Positions 30,521 through 33,193 of a DNA stretch of 33,193 bases are shown piece after piece. Both the position numbers and the translations under genes were made by a program. This DNA comes from Micromonospora sp. AMSO31t. Lineage in GTDB: Bacteria; Actinomycetota; Actinomycetes; Mycobacteriales; Micromonosporaceae. Under the pieces are notes generated by a model. The model did no database searches. It was not told the origin of the DNA and saw only the letters and a list, made by a program, of their open reading frames with translations. How positions within the stretch are numbered: position 1 is the first letter of the stretch; each line of letters starts with the position of its first letter. The stretch is from assembly GCF_008868175.1 (NCBI RefSeq), contig NZ_WBKT01000056.1:1-33193 (forward strand), read 5' to 3'.

Positions 30521-30994
30521 GTCGCCGCGATCGTCGCGGGCGCCGCCGCGGCGGTGACCGGCCGGCTGCTCGCCGGACCCGCGCCCGCCGGTGAGCTGGC
30601 GATCCCGGCGGTCGTCGGCGGCCTGGCCGCCCTGGCGGTGGTCCTGGTGCCGCGCGGCGGATGCCGGTCGTGCTGGCCGGCGGCGCGCTGCTCGCCGGCC
30701 CTGCTGATCCAGGGTGCGCCCCGGCCAGCGTTGGCCGTGCTGCCGTGGCTCGCCGTGGTCGGTGCGCACGTGCACTTCAGCGCCCAGCGGCCGAGCAGTG
30801 TGGGTCGGCTCGCCGACCGGGTCGGCCGGCTGCTGCGGTCGGTGACCGTGCCGGCGGCCCGGCTGGTGGTCGGCCGCACCACCTGGGCACTGACGGCCCG
30901 CCCGGCCGGCCCCGGCGAGCGCCGTGGGGCCGTGCCGGTCAGGGGGCGCCGACCGCCGGCAGCAGCAGGTCGGCGAGCTCCCGCCACGAGGTGA
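30521..30994 (+). pseudogene. possible small membrane protein gene, no good start
   Basis: The frame is open from 30521 (after TAG 30518) and encodes about 150 residues with two hydrophobic helices: AAIVAGAAAAVTGRLL, then LAIPAVVGGLAALAVVLVPR, and LIQGAPRPALAVLPWLAVVGAHV. The only starts are GTG 30554 and internal codons, and a GGAGG lies just before the TAG. Between about 30655 and 30705 the expected hydrophobic sequence reads better in another frame (MPVVLAGGALLAG), which suggests two compensating frameshifts. The end runs 56 bases into the convergent HAD gene. I read it as a decaying gene of unknown family. Confidence 0.35.
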
Positions 30995-31766
30995 CCACGG
31001 CGAAGACCCCGGCCCGGCGCAGCGCCTCGATCCGGTCGGCGCGTTCCGCCTCGGGCACGAACATGACATTGCCGACCGTGGGGAAGCCGGCGGCCACGGC
31101 GGACCGTGCGCCGGGCACGGAGTCCTCCACGGCCAGCCCCTCCGCGCCGCCGCAGCTCAACTCCCGCCCGGCGTGCAGGTAGATCGCCGGGTCGGGCTTG
31201 CTGGTGGGTACGGGCAGCGAGTCCTCGGCGCTGTAGCGCCGCTCCACCGGAATGAGCCCGGCCAGTCCGGTGGCGACGAAGCAGGCCGCCAGCCGGCTGC
31301 ACGCGCTGCTGCTCACCGCGGCGAGCGTGACATGCGGAGCGAGCTTGCCCAGCACGTCCCGCACCTCCGGGTCCGGCCGCAGCACCTCGCCGAGGTGGGC
31401 GCTGACCCGGGCCTTCTCCTCGGCCACCCAGTGCTCCAGGGCGGCGGCGGTCAGCACCGGGCGGCCGTCCAGGAGCGGTCCCGGCGCGACGATCGCCTCC
31501 GGGCGTCCGCCGGCCACGGCGGCCTCGACGGGTACGCCGGAGGAGACGCAGAGGTCCACGGCCGTGGTGCGGAAGCTCTTGCCGGTGGTGCCGAGGCGCA
31601 ACTGCTCGGCCGTGAGCGTGCCGGGCACCCCGTACGCGGCCAGGAACGCGTTGGTCACCTCGACCGAGGCGACGAAGGCGGGCTCCTCGGACGGGAAGAG
31701 GTTGCCGTCGGCGTCGCAGAGCAGCACCCGCACCGCGGACAGGTCGACGTCGGAGAACTGGATCAC
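30939..31766 (-). CDS. HAD-family sugar phosphatase-like hydrolase
   Basis: This 275-residue protein has the HAD motif 1 VLLCDADGNLFPSEEP (nucleophile Asp in DADGN), a helical cap domain (about 25-120), motif 2 LAAVSSSACSRL, motif 3 Lys in TSKPDPAIY, and motif 4 AVEDSVPGARSAVAAG. This is the beta-phosphoglucomutase/sugar-phosphatase type; the substrate is not readable. GTG 31766 has GAGGAG seven bases upstream. Just upstream, on the same strand, is the end of a mannitol-dehydrogenase-like gene, so this phosphatase may have served a sugar-alcohol pathway now broken. Confidence 0.88.
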   Translation of the reverse strand: MIQFSDVDLSAVRVLLCDADGNLFPSEEPAFVASVEVTNAFLAAYGVPGTLTAEQLRLGTTGKSFRTTAVDLCVSSGVPVEAAVAGGRPEAIVAPGPLLDGRPVLTAAALEHWVAEEKARVSAHLGEVLRPDPEVRDVLGKLAPHVTLAAVSSSACSRLAACFVATGLAGLIPVERRYSAEDSLPVPTSKPDPAIYLHAGRELSCGGAEGLAVEDSVPGARSAVAAGFPTVGNVMFVPEAERADRIEALRRAGVFAVVTSWRELADLLLPAVGAP

Positions 31767-31815
31767 GAGCGGACTCCTCGGGAGCGGGGACGGGTTCCGG
31801 CGGGTGGACACGGTG

Positions 31816-32019
31816 TCATGCGGCGGGCAGGAGCTGGTTGGCCAGGTGGTCGCAGGTGGTGGCAGCCGGCCCGTAGGACTCCAGGTCCCGCAGTGCCCGG
31901 TCCAGCGCCCGGACGAACTCAGGATCCTCGCCCAGCTCGCCGAAGACGGACCGCTCGCCGAGCAGCGGGCGCGGGTCACCGTGGGCGGCCGGACGTTCCG
32001 GTCGGTCGGCAGGTCGGAG
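31816..32019 (-). pseudogene. C-terminal remnant of a mannitol-dehydrogenase-type gene
   Basis: Minus-strand bases 31977-31816 encode DPRPLLGERSVFGELGEDPEF, then VRALDRALRDLESYGPAATTCDHLANQLLPAA. This resembles the C-terminal helices of long-chain mannitol dehydrogenases and related hexuronate reductases (the x-x-FGDLxxDPxFV pattern). No NAD-binding domain or catalytic region is present upstream. The frame continues to GTG 32130, but the earlier part shows no similarity. It lies 49 bases before the HAD gene. The call rests on recognised local sequence and could be wrong. Confidence 0.45.
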
Positions 32020-32434
32020 CTGGGTCGGGGTGCCAGGTGTGCTGAGGTCACGGCGAGGCCTTTCGGCTCCGCGCGCGTGGCATCGACCTGCTGCGTTGCG
32101 GTGCAGCGGGGAACGGTCGTCGTCGGGCACGGGAGCGGCGGGGTTGCGGAGAGTCGTCCGGGGCCGCTTCTTGACCCTCGACCGTGTGGGCCCCCTGCTA
32201 CCCGCCGGCCCACGGCGAAAACATGATCGTTGCGCGGGTCACCCGGCCCGCGACGCCCTCGCGCTCAGGACCGTCCGAGGATGCCCGCACCCCGGGGGCA
32301 ACGGGCCCACGTCCGAGCGCCGCCCCGGGCGCAGCGCGGCGTGGCGCTGCCCCAGCCCCTGCCACACCGCGGGCTTCAGCTTGCGAGCCGAGCTACCCGC
32401 CGCCCGGGGCGATACACCTCGCGTCCCCGGCCAC
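32020..32434. other. gene-poor stretch between remnant and acetyltransferase gene
   Basis: No ORF here is supported. It holds a SigB-type promoter (32222-32198) and a small stem CGCGGG/CCCGCG (32233-32238 with 32247-32252) that may end the acetyltransferase transcript. Long open frames on both strands here are GC-bias artefacts. Confidence 0.6.
32198..32222 (-). promoter_or_regulatory. SigB/SigF-type promoter facing the remnant and HAD gene
   Basis: On the minus strand GTTT (32222-32219), 15 nt, GGGTAG (32203-32198). This is the best match of the four to the GTTT-N15-GGGTA form. Its transcript would pass the dehydrogenase remnant and reach the HAD gene. Confidence 0.6.
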
Positions 32435-33085
32435 CTATGCCGACATCGCCGCGTACGGGCAGATCGCCGGCCGGGCGGGGTTGCGCCCGGGCTGGCGCAG
32501 CCCCGGGCTCCGCCACATCGGCCAGGTGGTGGTGCCGTCGGGGAGCCTGAAGGGCTCATGGGCGACGTAGCCGTGGCGGGCGTACAGGTCCCGCTCCGCC
32601 GGGGTGTTCGCCTCCGTGTAGGTGGGGAGCCGGGCCTGGCCCATGCGGGCGTTGCTGGCGGCCAGCAGTGCGCCGGCGCGTCGGATCCGGTGCGGCTGTG
32701 CGGTGACCGCGAAGAACGCCAGGTGGTTGTGGGGATCGGCGGGCCGGTGCGCGCCCAGGACGTCGTCGAGCTGAAGGAAACGGTCCAGGTGGTCGGCGCA
32801 GGCCACGGCGAGGCGCTCGCCGTAGCCGGTGGGCGCGGGGGTGGGGCCGTACCGGTGGAGCCAGACGGCGGCGGCGGAATGGTCCTGCAGGAGGTACGCC
32901 TCGCCGGAGAGGAGAGCGTGTTCGGTCCAGACGCGGACGACGGAGGTGAGCACGGCCCGCCGGCGGCGGTCGTCGGGCACCAGCCAGGCGCCGGTGGCAC
33001 TGTCGGCGAAGGGGCCGGCGACGAGATCGACGATGTCGTGGACGTCGCGCCATCTCGCGCGGCAGACAGGCAGGGTGTGGTTCAC
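32435..33085 (-). CDS. GNAT-family N-acetyltransferase
   Basis: This 216-residue protein shows a GNAT layout: N-terminal VCRARWRDVHDIVDLVAGPFADSATGAWLVPD, a middle with NHLAFFAVTAQPHRIRRAGALLAA (motif A-like, acetyl-CoA pocket region) and the closing TYTEANTPAERDLYARHGYVAHEPFRLPDG, as in GNATs related to the puromycin-acetyltransferase branch. The usual R/QxxGxG/A motif is degenerate here (RIRRAGA), so CoA binding may be altered. The GTG start has GGGAGAA four bases upstream. The substrate is unknown. No partner gene is adjacent in the window. Confidence 0.8.
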   Translation of the reverse strand: MNHTLPVCRARWRDVHDIVDLVAGPFADSATGAWLVPDDRRRRAVLTSVVRVWTEHALLSGEAYLLQDHSAAAVWLHRYGPTPAPTGYGERLAVACADHLDRFLQLDDVLGAHRPADPHNHLAFFAVTAQPHRIRRAGALLAASNARMGQARLPTYTEANTPAERDLYARHGYVAHEPFRLPDGTTTWPMWRSPGLRQPGRNPARPAICPYAAMSA

Positions 33086-33193
33086 GGAGTTCTCCCGGTG
33101 ACGGATGCGGTTGGTCGCGGTGGTTCGCCAGCCCCCGGCCCTTTCGGGAGTCCCTGGTGGGCGTGGCGGTGGGAGGCGACGCCGGCCCGGGGG
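33086..33193. other. right edge, no feature seen
   Basis: This 108-base end holds the ribosome site of the acetyltransferase gene and G-rich sequence. I find no promoter, RNA or ORF that I can support. Confidence 0.6.

Noticed and set aside
30939..32213. HAD protein with a 150-residue N-terminal extension
   Set aside because: The extension is Pro/Ser/Thr/Arg-rich out-of-frame sequence. GTG 31766 has a good ribosome site directly before the HAD motif.
32239..33000. A 253-residue minus-strand frame over the acetyltransferase gene
   Set aside because: It is a shifted frame of the GNAT gene, whose frame has the ribosome site and family features.
1..33193. tRNA, rRNA, CRISPR arrays, insertion sequences
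   Set aside because: Read for cloverleaf-like stems with TTCGA loops, spaced direct repeats and transposase motifs on both strands; none seen. A covariance or repeat search could still find a divergent one.

Overview
The window is very GC-rich with strong GC bias at third codon positions, frequent GTG/TTG starts, four-base stop/start overlaps and GGAGG ribosome sites. Together with the gene set (DUF3152, LtrA, GAF-ANTAR, STAS and RsbW-type ATPase regulators, the Nei2-like glycosylase) this points to a chromosomal segment of a Micromonospora-like actinomycete. That placement is inference from style and content, not from a marker gene. I see no rRNA, tRNA, CRISPR array or insertion sequence.

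Layout. Positions 1-6.9 kb are a mosaic: a DUF3152 protein cut by the left edge, two overlapping small membrane proteins of a phage-associated type, two small secreted proteins of unknown role, an anti-sigma-type ATPase, a methyltransferase, a DNA glycosylase with an altered zinc finger, a 72-residue protein that is probably read from a leaderless mRNA, and a STAS gene (with a decayed ANTAR tail in the same frame) divergent from a GAF-ANTAR regulator. From 6.9 to 14.9 kb lies a complete potassium-uptake locus: a structured leader, a 27-residue microprotein, kdpF, kdpA, kdpB, kdpC, a terminator-like hairpin, then kdpD and kdpE. The KdpD is unusual: its N-terminal nucleotide-binding sensor domain is missing. 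From 14.9 to 18.6 kb are a CorA-type channel, an LtrA protein and an MFS transporter coupled to LtrA, with a candidate 33-codon leader.

From 18.6 to 21.8 kb is the most original part: a DUF4331 protein, a 136-residue protein with 15 cysteines and a double-psi-barrel signature, a Tat-exported protein, and a MauE/DoxX-like membrane protein with a CxC pair. I read the last three as a possible export and disulfide-forming unit for the cysteine-rich protein. Next come a large M48 membrane peptidase with its upstream partner, a fatty-acid desaturase and a four-helix membrane protein.

The right side (27.2-33 kb) is a stress region: an operon of ferritin-like protein, hemerythrin and short-chain dehydrogenase, remnants of a STAS gene and of a mannitol-dehydrogenase-type gene, a HAD phosphatase and an acetyltransferase. 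Four minus-strand sites fit the actinobacterial SigB/SigF promoter form GNNT-N14-16-GGGTA. They lie before the anti-sigma-type ATPase, the ferritin operon, the STAS remnant and the mannitol-dehydrogenase remnant/HAD unit, which ties regulators and effectors into one probable general-stress regulon.
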